Below are positions 1 to 7,166 of a stretch of 20,660 nt of DNA, in pieces; the stretch's first letter is position 1, and each line of letters starts with the position of its first letter. The stretch is from Bacteroidales bacterium (GTDB taxonomy: Bacteria > Bacteroidota > Bacteroidia > Bacteroidales > F082). The notes under the pieces were generated by a model. It made no database searches. It saw nothing but the letters and a program-made list of their open reading frames with translations, and was not told the DNA's origin. A program made the position numbers and the translations under genes. The stretch covers positions 1 to 20,660 of the forward strand of contig JASBYY010000048.1 in the NCBI GenBank assembly GCA_029983675.1, given 5' to 3'.

Positions 1-40
1 AACAAAGTTACTATTCGATTCTTCGAATCGTAGCTTTATG

Positions 41-100
41 TCCTTGCAAGGAGATTCCGTGCCACGTCCCAAACCTGATTTGGGATCTGCACGGAATGAC
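41..100 (+). repeat. Interspersed palindromic repeat, copy 1 (forward)
   Basis: A nested hairpin. The outer stem pairs ATTCCGTGC (54-62) with GCACGGAAT (89-97). The inner stem pairs TCCCAAA (67-73) with TTTGGGA (79-85) around the loop CCTGA. It is preceded by the perfect 12-base palindrome TCCTTGCAAGGA (41-52) and followed by GAC. It shares the AAGGAGATTCC lead-in with copy 3 (247-258) and, in reverse complement, an AGGAGATACC variant with copy 2. The inner stem differs from copies 2 and 3 but still pairs fully. No coding capacity or transposase is associated. Confidence 0.75.
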
Positions 101-162
101 TACAATGATATAGCCTTGTATGTCTGATCGAGCCGTACCATTCCACTTTATCAGTACCAGTC

Positions 163-210
163 ATGCCGCTGTCATTCTGGACTTGATCCAGAACCGACGC
201 GGTATCTCCT
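163..210 (-). repeat. Interspersed palindromic repeat, copy 2 (reverse)
   Basis: Read on the reverse strand this starts AGGAGATACC, as in copies 1 and 3. The inner stem is TTCTGGA (175-181) with TCCAGAA (187-193) around CTTGA. An outer stem pairs 163-169 with 199-205, seven pairs including one G-T wobble. The inner stem is identical to that of copy 3, whereas the outer stem differs completely from the other copies yet still pairs. Confidence 0.7.
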
Positions 211-240
211 AATATGTAGTAATAACCCAATAGAAGCATA

Positions 241-299
241 TCCTCGTAAGGAGATTCCAAACAGATTCTGGATCGTTGTCCAGAATGACGTGTTTGGAA
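241..299 (+). repeat. Interspersed palindromic repeat, copy 3 (forward)
   Basis: The lead-in TCCTCGTAAGGAGATTCC resembles copy 1. The outer stem pairs TTCCAAACA (255-263) with TGTTTGGAA (291-299), nine perfect pairs. The inner stem pairs ATTCTGGA (265-272) with TCCAGAAT (279-286) around the loop TCGTTG. The same two-tier shape as copy 1 is built from different bases. Confidence 0.75.
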
Positions 300-356
300 A
301 GACCCATGAGGATGATGCGTTTGTATCGGATTGAGCAGTACCGTCTCGCCTCATCT

Positions 357-371
357 GGACGTGGCACGGAA
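357..371 (-). repeat. Fragment of the palindromic repeat (half copy)
   Basis: The 15 bases GGACGTGGCACGGAA are the exact reverse complement of 56-70, the left arm of copy 1. The other arm is absent and no hairpin forms. It looks like a decayed or recombined copy in reverse orientation. Confidence 0.5.
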
Positions 372-436
372 CGGTCTCTACGCTACACCATTCAAAACAA
401 CTTCTGTGAAGAGAAGCCGGTGAGTGGGAAAAAAGC

Positions 437-444
437 TATTTTTG
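437..444 (+). promoter_or_regulatory. Possible -7 promoter element for the DUF4175 gene
   Basis: TATTTTTG matches the Bacteroidota -7 consensus TANNTTTG exactly and lies 17 bases before the ATG at 462. I found no convincing TTTG -33 element at the expected distance, so the assignment rests on one half of the promoter. It would leave only a very short leader. Confidence 0.3.
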
Positions 445-461
445 CATCATAATTATCCGAC

Positions 462-3400
462 ATGGCCGAAACGCACCTGTTAATCGAAAAAATAGAACGT
501 TTTGCGAAAAAGTTCTACCTGAACCGCCTCATTCAAGGTGTATTGGTCGGGCTTGTGCTTTGGATGGTTTTCTATTTGGCGCTGAATGGATTGGAGTATT
601 TTTCGTGGTTTTCAACCAAAGGTCGCTTTGTCTTGTTTCTACTCATGATAGCGGGAAGTGCTTTTGTGCTCGGATACTACTTTCTGATTCCACTGCTGCA
701 CCTGTTGCATTTTCGTAAAATGATGCCGGTTGAGCAGGCCGCCGTGCTTATCGGGCGCTTTTTTCCTGATATTCAAGATAAACTGCTGAATACCTTGCAG
801 TTGTCACAGTCTTTTCAGGAAGAAGAAAACAACAGCCTGCTTGCCGCCGCCATCGAACAACGTACCCAAAGTCTGAGTCCGGTTCGTTTTAGCGATGCCG
901 TTGACTTTAAGGGCAACCGCAAATATGCCGTAGTTTTTGGTGCGCTGTTCATCGTGTTGTTGGCTCTGGTGGTATTCTGGCCTAACGGGGCGGTACAGCC
1001 GGCCAAACGTATTGTGAACTACGGGCAGGCTTACCAGAAACCGTTGCCGTTCGAAGTGCGTTTTGAACAGACCGAAGTGGAAGTCATCCAAGGTGGCGAT
1101 GTGCGTTTCGAAATACAAGTGATGGGCGAGCGCATCCCCGATGCGTTTTATGTTCGCAGCGATATGGGACAGCAAATGCTTACCAAAGTATCAACGGGTA
1201 GCTTTTATTATCAGTTTAAGCATTTGTTTTCCGACCTTAGGTTTCAAATCGTTGGTGGCGATTATGTCAGCCCGCCTTTGAAAATCACTATTCATCCCTC
1301 TCCAGCCTTGCTTTCTTATGATTGCGATTTGCATTATCCGGCTTATGTGCACCGGACAGATGAAAGTTTTTCAGGAAAGACCCGTATTCTGGTTCCGCAA
1401 GGCACTGTCGTTGATTTCCATTTTCATACAAAAGATGTCAGCCTTGCCGGTATTGTTGCGGATTCTTCCCGCATCGAACTGAGCTGTGACGGTGATACTT
1501 GGACCTATCGGCTTACCGCCATGCAGTCGCAATACTTTGATTTCCAAATGCAAAACCAGTGGAAACGCGATACCGAGCCGTTGACCTTTGCCATAGATGT
1601 TGTTCCCGATGCCTATCCCGAAATACGAGTCGAATCATTCTCCGAGCTTTTGTCGCCCGATGTTTATTATTCCGGCTGGATTGCCGATGATTACGGCTTT
1701 TCGCGCCTGACGTGCAATTGTTTCATCAGGACACCCAAAGAGAACACGATGGTTTTTCCCGTCAGCTTCGATGCCGGTCAGTTGCGCTCTTCGTTTTTTT
1801 ACCATTTCAACATGGATAGCCTCGGCTTGGCGCAGGGACAGGATATGGAGGTGTTTTTCGAGGTTTGGGACAACGATGGCGTACATGGACCTAAATCGAA
1901 ACGTTCGGAGACCTTCAGCTACAGCAAACCTTCTGCCGAAGCCCTTGATTCCATAACGGGACAATCCGAAAAGGAAATCCTCGATAAGCTTGCCGACAAG
2001 TCCAAAGAAGCTACGGCGCTTAAAGACGAAATCGAGAAAATGTTGCGCGACCTGACAGCAAAAAAGGAACTCGACTGGAGCGACCGCGAAAAACTGAAGG
2101 ATTTGCTGAAAAAACAGGAAGATGTCCAAAACGAATGGAACAGGATGCAGGAGGAACAGCGCAAGCTGAACGATTTTATGAATCAAAACGACTTGGCCAA
2201 TCAGGAATTGGTGAAAAAACAAGAGCAAATCAACAAGTTGTTCGAGGAAGTTATTCCCGATGAAATGAAACGGCTGATGGAAGAGATGGAGCGCTTGCTC
2301 GACCAAATGCCACGTGAAAAGATGCAGCAGATGTTGCAGGATATGAAACAGAACAACCGGAAAATGCAAGATTTGTTGGATAGAAACTTGTCGTTACTCG
2401 AACAGCTCAAGATGGAAAAGGACTTCACCGATTTGATGGAAAGGCTTGAGAAGTTGGGGGAGGAGCTGCAAAAGTCGGCCTCGGCAAATGATTCGACAAA
2501 GTCGGCAGATGATGCAAAACGCGACTTCAATCAGATGATGGATGAGCTGGAAGAGCTTCAGAAAAAGAACGAAGCCCTTTCGGATCCGTTAGATATGAAA
2601 AAAGACGAGCAACTCCAAGAGGAAATCGAGCAGGATCTTGATGAGGCCGCTGAAAAGGATGCGGCAGGCGAAAATCAAGACGCACAGAGCAAGAAACAGG
2701 ATGCGGGAAAGAAAATGCAGAAAATGGCCGGTTCGATGATGATGCAGATGCAATCCGGAAGTCAGGAGCAGCTGGCGGAGGACGTCCATTTCGTTCGCAT
2801 TTTGTTGGAGAATGTGGTGCGTGCTTCCCACCGGCAGGAAGCCCTCATGAAAGACATTGGTAGATTGCGCACCGACGATCCGTCCATTCCTGAGAAAATT
2901 ACGCTTCAAAAGGATTTGTTGGATAATTTCGGCATGGTTCGCGACTCGCTGCGAAGCCTTGCACAGCGGCAAACCGCCGTGCAGAATTTCATTTTCGACG
3001 AGCTTGCGGCTATCGACAACCAAACCTCACTTGCCATGCGCAATATGGGAGATTTGCACCTGAGTAATGCCGTAGGCCATCAGCAGCAGGCCTTGATGTC
3101 GATGAACAACCTTGCCTTGATGCTGGCCGAATCGTTGGAGAACATGGAAAACAGCATGAATGCGGCCGGACAGCCTTCTTCAAGTTCCAAATCGAAGCCG
3201 GGCAAGACACAAAGCATGAAAATGATGCAGCAGATGCAGCAACAGCTTGGCGAGCAGCTAAAGCAAATGCAAAAACAAATGCAGAAAGAGGACGGCAAGA
3301 ACCAGTCGAATATGAGCGAGCAGATGGCACGCATGGCAGCCGAACAGGAGATGTTGCGGCAAGGGATGCAACAGATGCTTGACGAAATGAAAAAGAACGG

Positions 3401-3740
3401 CCAGATGGGCGACGATGGTTTTAATGACATTATCAAGGATATGGAGAAGATGGAGGAGGATATCGTGAATAAGAGGATTACGAACAGGAGCCTTGAACGC
3501 AACCGCGAAATATTATCGCGCATGTTGGAGTCGGAAAAAGCGCAGCAGAAACGTGAGCAGGAGGAGCAGCGCAAATCCAACGAATATAAAGGCTCGGCAT
3601 TTGAGCGTCAAATCGACGCCTTGCATTATGAGCAATCGCTACGGCGAAATCAGGACTTCCTGAAGTCGAATCCTATCGAATTTCAGCCGTTTTATAAGCG
3701 TAAAATCAATGATTATTACTTGCGTAAAAACAGCCAGTGA
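462..3740 (+). CDS. DUF4175 family membrane protein with long coiled coil
   Basis: A 1092-residue protein of unknown biochemical function, matching by length, architecture and neighbours the DUF4175 proteins of Bacteroidota. Two membrane helices lie near residues 23-45 and 56-80, and a third near 154-174. A region rich in beta strand (about 180-490) follows, probably outside the cytoplasmic membrane. From about residue 490 to the end it is almost entirely charged and Gln/Met-rich helix with strong coiled-coil character, including Met-rich patches such as GSMMMQMQ near 765 and MKMMQQMQQQL near 925. It has no recognisable enzyme motif. ybeY starts one base after the stop, so the two are probably co-transcribed and translationally coupled. 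The start at 462 puts a short charged cytoplasmic segment before the first helix, which is plausible. The family call is from memory; a structural or scaffolding envelope role is inference only. Confidence 0.75.
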   Translation: MAETHLLIEKIERFAKKFYLNRLIQGVLVGLVLWMVFYLALNGLEYFSWFSTKGRFVLFLLMIAGSAFVLGYYFLIPLLHLLHFRKMMPVEQAAVLIGRFFPDIQDKLLNTLQLSQSFQEEENNSLLAAAIEQRTQSLSPVRFSDAVDFKGNRKYAVVFGALFIVLLALVVFWPNGAVQPAKRIVNYGQAYQKPLPFEVRFEQTEVEVIQGGDVRFEIQVMGERIPDAFYVRSDMGQQMLTKVSTGSFYYQFKHLFSDLRFQIVGGDYVSPPLKITIHPSPALLSYDCDLHYPAYVHRTDESFSGKTRILVPQGTVVDFHFHTKDVSLAGIVADSSRIELSCDGDTWTYRLTAMQSQYFDFQMQNQWKRDTEPLTFAIDVVPDAYPEIRVESFSELLSPDVYYSGWIADDYGFSRLTCNCFIRTPKENTMVFPVSFDAGQLRSSFFYHFNMDSLGLAQGQDMEVFFEVWDNDGVHGPKSKRSETFSYSKPSAEALDSITGQSEKEILDKLADKSKEATALKDEIEKMLRDLTAKKELDWSDREKLKDLLKKQEDVQNEWNRMQEEQRKLNDFMNQNDLANQELVKKQEQINKLFEEVIPDEMKRLMEEMERLLDQMPREKMQQMLQDMKQNNRKMQDLLDRNLSLLEQLKMEKDFTDLMERLEKLGEELQKSASANDSTKSADDAKRDFNQMMDELEELQKKNEALSDPLDMKKDEQLQEEIEQDLDEAAEKDAAGENQDAQSKKQDAGKKMQKMAGSMMMQMQSGSQEQLAEDVHFVRILLENVVRASHRQEALMKDIGRLRTDDPSIPEKITLQKDLLDNFGMVRDSLRSLAQRQTAVQNFIFDELAAIDNQTSLAMRNMGDLHLSNAVGHQQQALMSMNNLALMLAESLENMENSMNAAGQPSSSSKSKPGKTQSMKMMQQMQQQLGEQLKQMQKQMQKEDGKNQSNMSEQMARMAAEQEMLRQGMQQMLDEMKKNGQMGDDGFNDIIKDMEKMEEDIVNKRITNRSLERNREILSRMLESEKAQQKREQEEQRKSNEYKGSAFERQIDALHYEQSLRRNQDFLKSNPIEFQPFYKRKINDYYLRKNSQ

Positions 3741-3741
3741 G

Positions 3742-4161
3742 ATGATACGTTTCCATACCATAGATGTAACAATGCCCGATATTGATCTTGATGCCGTGCG
3801 GTCATGGATTGATAGCGTGGTGCGCCGTCACGGGTTTGCGGTGGGTGAGTTGCATTATTATTTTTGCAGCGATGCCAAGTTGTTAGAAATCAACCGACAA
3901 CGCCTCGGCCACGATTTTTTCACGGATATTGTTACTTTTCCTTTGACCGCCTGTGATCAGGTTATTTCTTCGGAGTTTTGCCTAAGCATCGACCGCATTA
4001 CCGAAAACGCCGCCCTTTTTGGCCGCACTTATGAAAATGAATTGCATCGTGTCATCATTCATGGTGTGTTGCATCTGATTGGTTTTGACGACCTTACACC
4101 TCAAGAGGAGCAAATGATGCGCCAGAAAGAGGAGGAATCGCTTGCATTATTATTTAATTAA
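3742..4161 (+). CDS. ybeY: Endoribonuclease YbeY (16S rRNA 3'-end maturation)
   Basis: A 139-residue cytoplasmic zinc-dependent RNase of the UPF0054 family, which matures the 16S rRNA 3' end and takes part in 70S ribosome quality control. The signature HGVLHLIGFDD sits at residues 107-117, with His107 and His111 as zinc ligands. Where E. coli has the third His, this protein has Asp (Asp117), which I believe is usual in Bacteroidota. The conserved NRQRL and FTDIVTFP segments lie upstream in the normal order. The ATG at 3742 gives the usual N-terminus (MIRFHTID) and follows the DUF4175 stop by one base. An in-frame ATG at 3709 would overlap that gene by 32 bases and add an atypical extension, so it is not chosen. 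Length is slightly below E. coli YbeY, mainly at the N-terminus. Confidence 0.93.
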   Translation: MIRFHTIDVTMPDIDLDAVRSWIDSVVRRHGFAVGELHYYFCSDAKLLEINRQRLGHDFFTDIVTFPLTACDQVISSEFCLSIDRITENAALFGRTYENELHRVIIHGVLHLIGFDDLTPQEEQMMRQKEEESLALLFN

Positions 4162-4185
4162 TTGATTTACAATATAATATACTGA

Positions 4186-4201
4186 TGTTTCACGGGAAAC
4201 A
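4186..4201 (+). promoter_or_regulatory. parS-like centromere site upstream of mnmG
   Basis: TGTTTCACGGGAAACA matches the ParB-binding parS consensus TGTTTCACGTGAAACA at 15 of 16 bases (T to G at position 10). It is intergenic, 24 bases after the ybeY stop. As an inverted repeat its arms ATGTTTC (4185-4191) and GAAACAT (4196-4202) pair perfectly around ACGG. There is no T-run after it, so it does not look like a terminator. ParB binding is inferred; no parB gene is in the window. Confidence 0.5.
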
Positions 4202-4336
4202 TTGCACAATAAAGGGAGAAAGAAGGAAAATAGAGGTATTGGTTTATGGAGATAATGAAAAGGATTATCGGCTTTGACAGAAGTGAAGGGATAAAGCCTT
4301 TTGCGCTTTCATCGGTTGCTTTGCGGGGAGGGGCTT

Positions 4337-4365
4337 CTTGTTTGTCGCGTTTTTGTTTATCTTTG
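4337..4365 (+). promoter_or_regulatory. Probable promoter for mnmG
   Basis: TATCTTTG at 4358-4365 matches the Bacteroidota -7 consensus TANNTTTG exactly. CTTG at 4337-4340 lies 17 bases upstream as a candidate -33 element. Transcription would start near 4372, which argues that MnmG begins at the ATG at 4389 or 4377 rather than at the upstream in-frame ATG at 4338. Confidence 0.45.
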
Positions 4366-4388
4366 CGCCTGTAATAATGTCTTTGAAG

Positions 4389-6263
4389 ATGGTTTTTGAC
4401 ACTTATGATGTCGTTGTGGTAGGGGCCGGACATGCCGGTTGTGAAGCGGCTGCCGCTGCCGCCCATTTGGGCAGCAAGGTGCTGCTGGTCACGATGGACC
4501 TGCGTCTTATGGCTTCCATGTCGTGCAATCCGGCTATGGGCGGCATTGCAAAGGGACAAATCGTGCGCGAAATCGATGCTATGGGAGGGCTTTCCGGCAT
4601 CGTCTCCGACCGAAGCATGATACAATTCCGAATGCTCAACAAGTCCAAGGGTCCGGCCATGTGGAGTCCGCGCTGCCAGAGTGACAAAATGCTTTTTTCC
4701 GCCGAATGGCGCAATCTGCTGGAGCAGGTCGAGGGCCTCGATTTTATGCAAGACGTGGTCACCGGCCTCTTGTTTGAGGGCGACCGTGTTGCGGGAATCT
4801 GCACACTTATGGCTGGAAATATTGCAGCACGCACTGTTATTCTGACCAACGGAACGTTCTTGAACGGCATCATCCATATCGGTGAAAACCATTTTTCGGG
4901 CGGCAGGGTAGGAGAGATGGCGAGTTTTGGAATTACCGAGCAACTCGTTGAACGCGGTTTTGAATCGAAGCGGCTAAAAACGGGAACGCCTATCCGCATC
5001 GATGGCCGAAGCATTGATTTTTCCAAGTTGGAAGAACAAAAAGGCGATGCCGAAGTGCCTGGATTTTCTTATCTCGGTAATCCCACCATTGCGGGCCAGC
5101 GAAGCTGCTACATCGCACGTACCTCACTCAAAGTGCACGAAACCCTGCGGAAAGGGTTTCAATACTCGCCCATGTTTGCAGGACGCATCAAAGGCGTGGG
5201 ACCGCGCTATTGCCCAAGTATTGAAGATAAAATCGATCGGTTTGCAGGAAAAGACTCGCATCAGTTGTTTGTCGAGCCGGAAGGCTGGACGACCCAAGAA
5301 TACTATTTGAACGGTTTCAGTTCCTCTTTGCCGGTTGCGATTCAGTATGAAGCGTTGCGGCAAATAGAGGGGTTTGAAAACGCCAAGGTTTTGCGACCGG
5401 GCTACGCTATAGAATACGACTATTTTTTGCCGGAACAATTGCATCATTCGTTGGAAACGCGACTGGTGCATGGTTTGTTTTTCGCTGGTCAGGTGAATGG
5501 CACGACGGGATACGAGGAGGCAGCCTGCCAAGGTCTGATGGCCGGAATCAACGCCCATCGCTTGTTGAACGATGAAGCGCCTATCGTACTGTCGCGTTCG
5601 GAGGCTTATATCGGCGTGCTTATCGACGATTTGATAACCAAAGGTGTCGATGAACCGTATCGAATGTTTACCAGCCGCGCCGAATACCGGATCCTGTTGC
5701 GTCAGGATAATGCGGATGCACGCCTCACCGAAAAGGCGTATCAGATGGGACTTGCTTCGAGCGATCGCTATGAGCGATTTATGCAAAAGCAGCAAGAGGT
5801 GCAGGAAATGGTGCTTTTCTTGAAAACAACAAGCGTTGATCCCGATGCGGTGAACGGCTTGATGGCGCAATGTGGTAGCTCTCCCATAGCCCAGCGAACA
5901 AAATTGGGCTTCTTGCTGCTGCGGCCGCAGGTTTCATTGCGAGCGATGATGGCGCATCTTGACTTTTTGAAAGAACGCTATGATATGACGGACCCCTTTG
6001 TGCGTGAATGTGCCGAAGAGACCGAAATTCAAATCAAATACGAAGATTATATTGAGAAGGAAAACGATATGGCGGAAAAGCTCAATCGTTTGGAGAATGT
6101 CAAACTGCCCAGCGACTTCGATTTTCATACCTTACACGCATTGTCATACGAATCGCGGGAAAAACTTGCAAAATACCGTCCGGAGACACTTGGCCAAGCC
6201 AGTCGAATCAGTGGCATTTCACCAGCTGATATTTCCGTATTAGCCATATTATTAGGAAGATAA
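4389..6263 (+). CDS. mnmG: tRNA 5-carboxymethylaminomethyluridine synthesis protein MnmG (GidA)
   Basis: A 624-residue FAD-dependent enzyme that works with the GTPase MnmE to install the aminomethyl-type modification at U34 of tRNAs reading split-box codons. The dinucleotide-binding motif GAGHAGCEAA begins at residue 12. The two conserved cysteines are present, Cys46 in SCNPAMGG and Cys275 in RYCPSIEDK, near E. coli positions 47 and 277. GQVNGTTGYEEAACQG and PYRMFTSRAEYRLL-like segments follow, then the helical C-terminal region that contacts tRNA and MnmE. Length equals that of the family. ATG 4389 gives the typical short lead (MVFDTYD); ATG 4377 (four more residues) is a close alternative, and 4338 is unlikely because the predicted promoter lies inside that extension. 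mnmE is not in this window. The gene is bracketed by two parS-like sites. Confidence 0.96.
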   Translation: MVFDTYDVVVVGAGHAGCEAAAAAAHLGSKVLLVTMDLRLMASMSCNPAMGGIAKGQIVREIDAMGGLSGIVSDRSMIQFRMLNKSKGPAMWSPRCQSDKMLFSAEWRNLLEQVEGLDFMQDVVTGLLFEGDRVAGICTLMAGNIAARTVILTNGTFLNGIIHIGENHFSGGRVGEMASFGITEQLVERGFESKRLKTGTPIRIDGRSIDFSKLEEQKGDAEVPGFSYLGNPTIAGQRSCYIARTSLKVHETLRKGFQYSPMFAGRIKGVGPRYCPSIEDKIDRFAGKDSHQLFVEPEGWTTQEYYLNGFSSSLPVAIQYEALRQIEGFENAKVLRPGYAIEYDYFLPEQLHHSLETRLVHGLFFAGQVNGTTGYEEAACQGLMAGINAHRLLNDEAPIVLSRSEAYIGVLIDDLITKGVDEPYRMFTSRAEYRILLRQDNADARLTEKAYQMGLASSDRYERFMQKQQEVQEMVLFLKTTSVDPDAVNGLMAQCGSSPIAQRTKLGFLLLRPQVSLRAMMAHLDFLKERYDMTDPFVRECAEETEIQIKYEDYIEKENDMAEKLNRLENVKLPSDFDFHTLHALSYESREKLAKYRPETLGQASRISGISPADISVLAILLGR

Positions 6264-6268
6264 CAAAA

Positions 6269-6284
6269 TGTTTCACATGAAAAA
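6269..6284 (+). promoter_or_regulatory. parS-like site downstream of mnmG
   Basis: TGTTTCACATGAAAAA matches TGTTTCACGTGAAACA at 14 of 16 bases (positions 9 and 15 differ). It lies in the 30-base gap between the mnmG stop and the methyltransferase start. The left half-site is perfect and the right is degraded by the A-run. It is more doubtful than the upstream site, but the two together bracket mnmG. Confidence 0.4.
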
Positions 6285-6293
6285 AAACGTCAG

Positions 6294-7166
6294 ATGAGTC
6301 ATTGTCCGTGGTGCAACACCCAATCAGAGCATAAGGTTTTAGAGTTGAAAGACTATTTTCTTTCACAGGAGACTTTCCATATTTTAGAATGTCCGAACTG
6401 TCATTTGCGCTATACCGATCCGAGGCCGGCAACCGATAAGATTGGGGCATATTATCATTCCGATAAGTATTATAGTCATCAGGAAGCGGGGAAGGGGCTT
6501 GTGGCGCATCTTTATTCCATGGTGAAGTCGGTGAATCTGAAAACAAAGTTTAGGGTGGCCGCGAAGGGTATGAAGAGTGGCAAACTGCTGGATATAGGCT
6601 GCGGAATAGGTGATTTTCTTCTGAAGTCGAAGCAGAATGGCTGGGAAGTTTTTGGAATAGAACCCGATGGTCATGCGCGACAAAAGGCTTCCTCCAAACT
6701 TCAAACGGAGGTTTTGCGTCCTGACGAAATTGGAACACTGCCAAATGCCAGTTTCGACTTGATTACCATGTGGCATGTATTGGAACACGTGGATGATCTC
6801 AAGGCGCAAATCGGACAATTGCACCGGTTGCTGAAAGCAGAGGGCCGCCTTGTGGTGGCGCTTCCCAATTTTCAATCCTACGATGCGGCTTATTATGCCG
6901 ATAAATGGGCGGCTTGGGATGTTCCACGCCATCTTAATCATTTCTGTATCAGTTCTATAAAGTGTATATTTGAAGAAAGAGGATTCCGTCTTACCGAAGT
7001 CAGGGGTCAAAAATGGGATTCCTATTATATTTCGTTTTTGAGCGAACAATATCGGCAAAAAAGGCTTCCCTTGTTGAGGGGTGTTTTCCGTGGTTTGATT
7101 TCTAATGTCAAGGCGAAGCGTTCGGGTGACTATTCAAGTCTTATCTATGTTTTCAGTAAAAAGTGA
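6294..7166 (+). CDS. Class I SAM-dependent methyltransferase with N-terminal CxxC pair
   Basis: A 290-residue probable cytoplasmic methyltransferase of the Methyltransf_23 type. An N-terminal zinc-ribbon-like unit has Cys4-x2-Cys7 and Cys33-x2-Cys36. The Rossmann domain follows: SAM-binding motif I LLDIGCGIGDFL at residues 98-109, an acidic residue ending the next strand (GIEPD, 121-125), and the post-I segment MWHVLEHVDD (159-168) typical of this group. Proteins with this layout often methylate sugars or other small molecules in glycan and secondary-metabolite clusters, but the substrate here cannot be read from the sequence. The gene begins 30 bases after mnmG with no visible terminator between them, so it is probably co-transcribed. 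No signal peptide or membrane segment is seen. Confidence 0.85.
   Translation: MSHCPWCNTQSEHKVLELKDYFLSQETFHILECPNCHLRYTDPRPATDKIGAYYHSDKYYSHQEAGKGLVAHLYSMVKSVNLKTKFRVAAKGMKSGKLLDIGCGIGDFLLKSKQNGWEVFGIEPDGHARQKASSKLQTEVLRPDEIGTLPNASFDLITMWHVLEHVDDLKAQIGQLHRLLKAEGRLVVALPNFQSYDAAYYADKWAAWDVPRHLNHFCISSIKCIFEERGFRLTEVRGQKWDSYYISFLSEQYRQKRLPLLRGVFRGLISNVKAKRSGDYSSLIYVFSKK

Larger units (their letters stand above)
1..461. other. Gene-free region upstream of the DUF4175 gene, made of hairpin repeats
   Basis: No credible gene is visible here. The only open frames are short reverse-strand ones that run through the inverted repeats and look like by-products of them. The stretch holds three copies and one fragment of an interspersed hairpin family (separate entries). 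A small hairpin lies at 16-30 (CGATTC, loop TTC, GAATCG). A 14-base segment at 126-139 recurs at 329-342 with 12 identities, so the spacers between hairpins may also be partly duplicated. A possible -7 promoter element lies near the right end. The upstream neighbour is outside the window. Confidence 0.7.

Noticed and set aside
36..354. Short reverse-strand open frames across the repeat region
   Set aside because: They read straight through the inverted repeats, overlap each other, and show no domain or start context.
2309..2324. CACGTGAAAA within the DUF4175 gene as a further parS site
   Set aside because: Only about 10 of 16 bases match and it lies inside a coding sequence with normal codon use.
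3190..3300. Low-complexity CAG/ATG-rich stretch in the DUF4175 gene as a tandem repeat
   Set aside because: The units are irregular and are explained by Met/Gln-rich coiled-coil coding.
3709..3741. Upstream in-frame start for ybeY
   Set aside because: It would overlap the DUF4175 gene by 32 bases and add residues unlike the family N-terminus.
4270..4302. GGCTTT / AAAGCC inverted repeat followed by TTTT, as a possible terminator after ybeY
   Set aside because: The stem is six pairs, the loop is 17 bases and the T-run is only four, which is too weak to call.
4167..5026. Long open frames antisense to mnmG
   Set aside because: They are shadows of the strongly coding mnmG frame; their translations lack any recognisable pattern.
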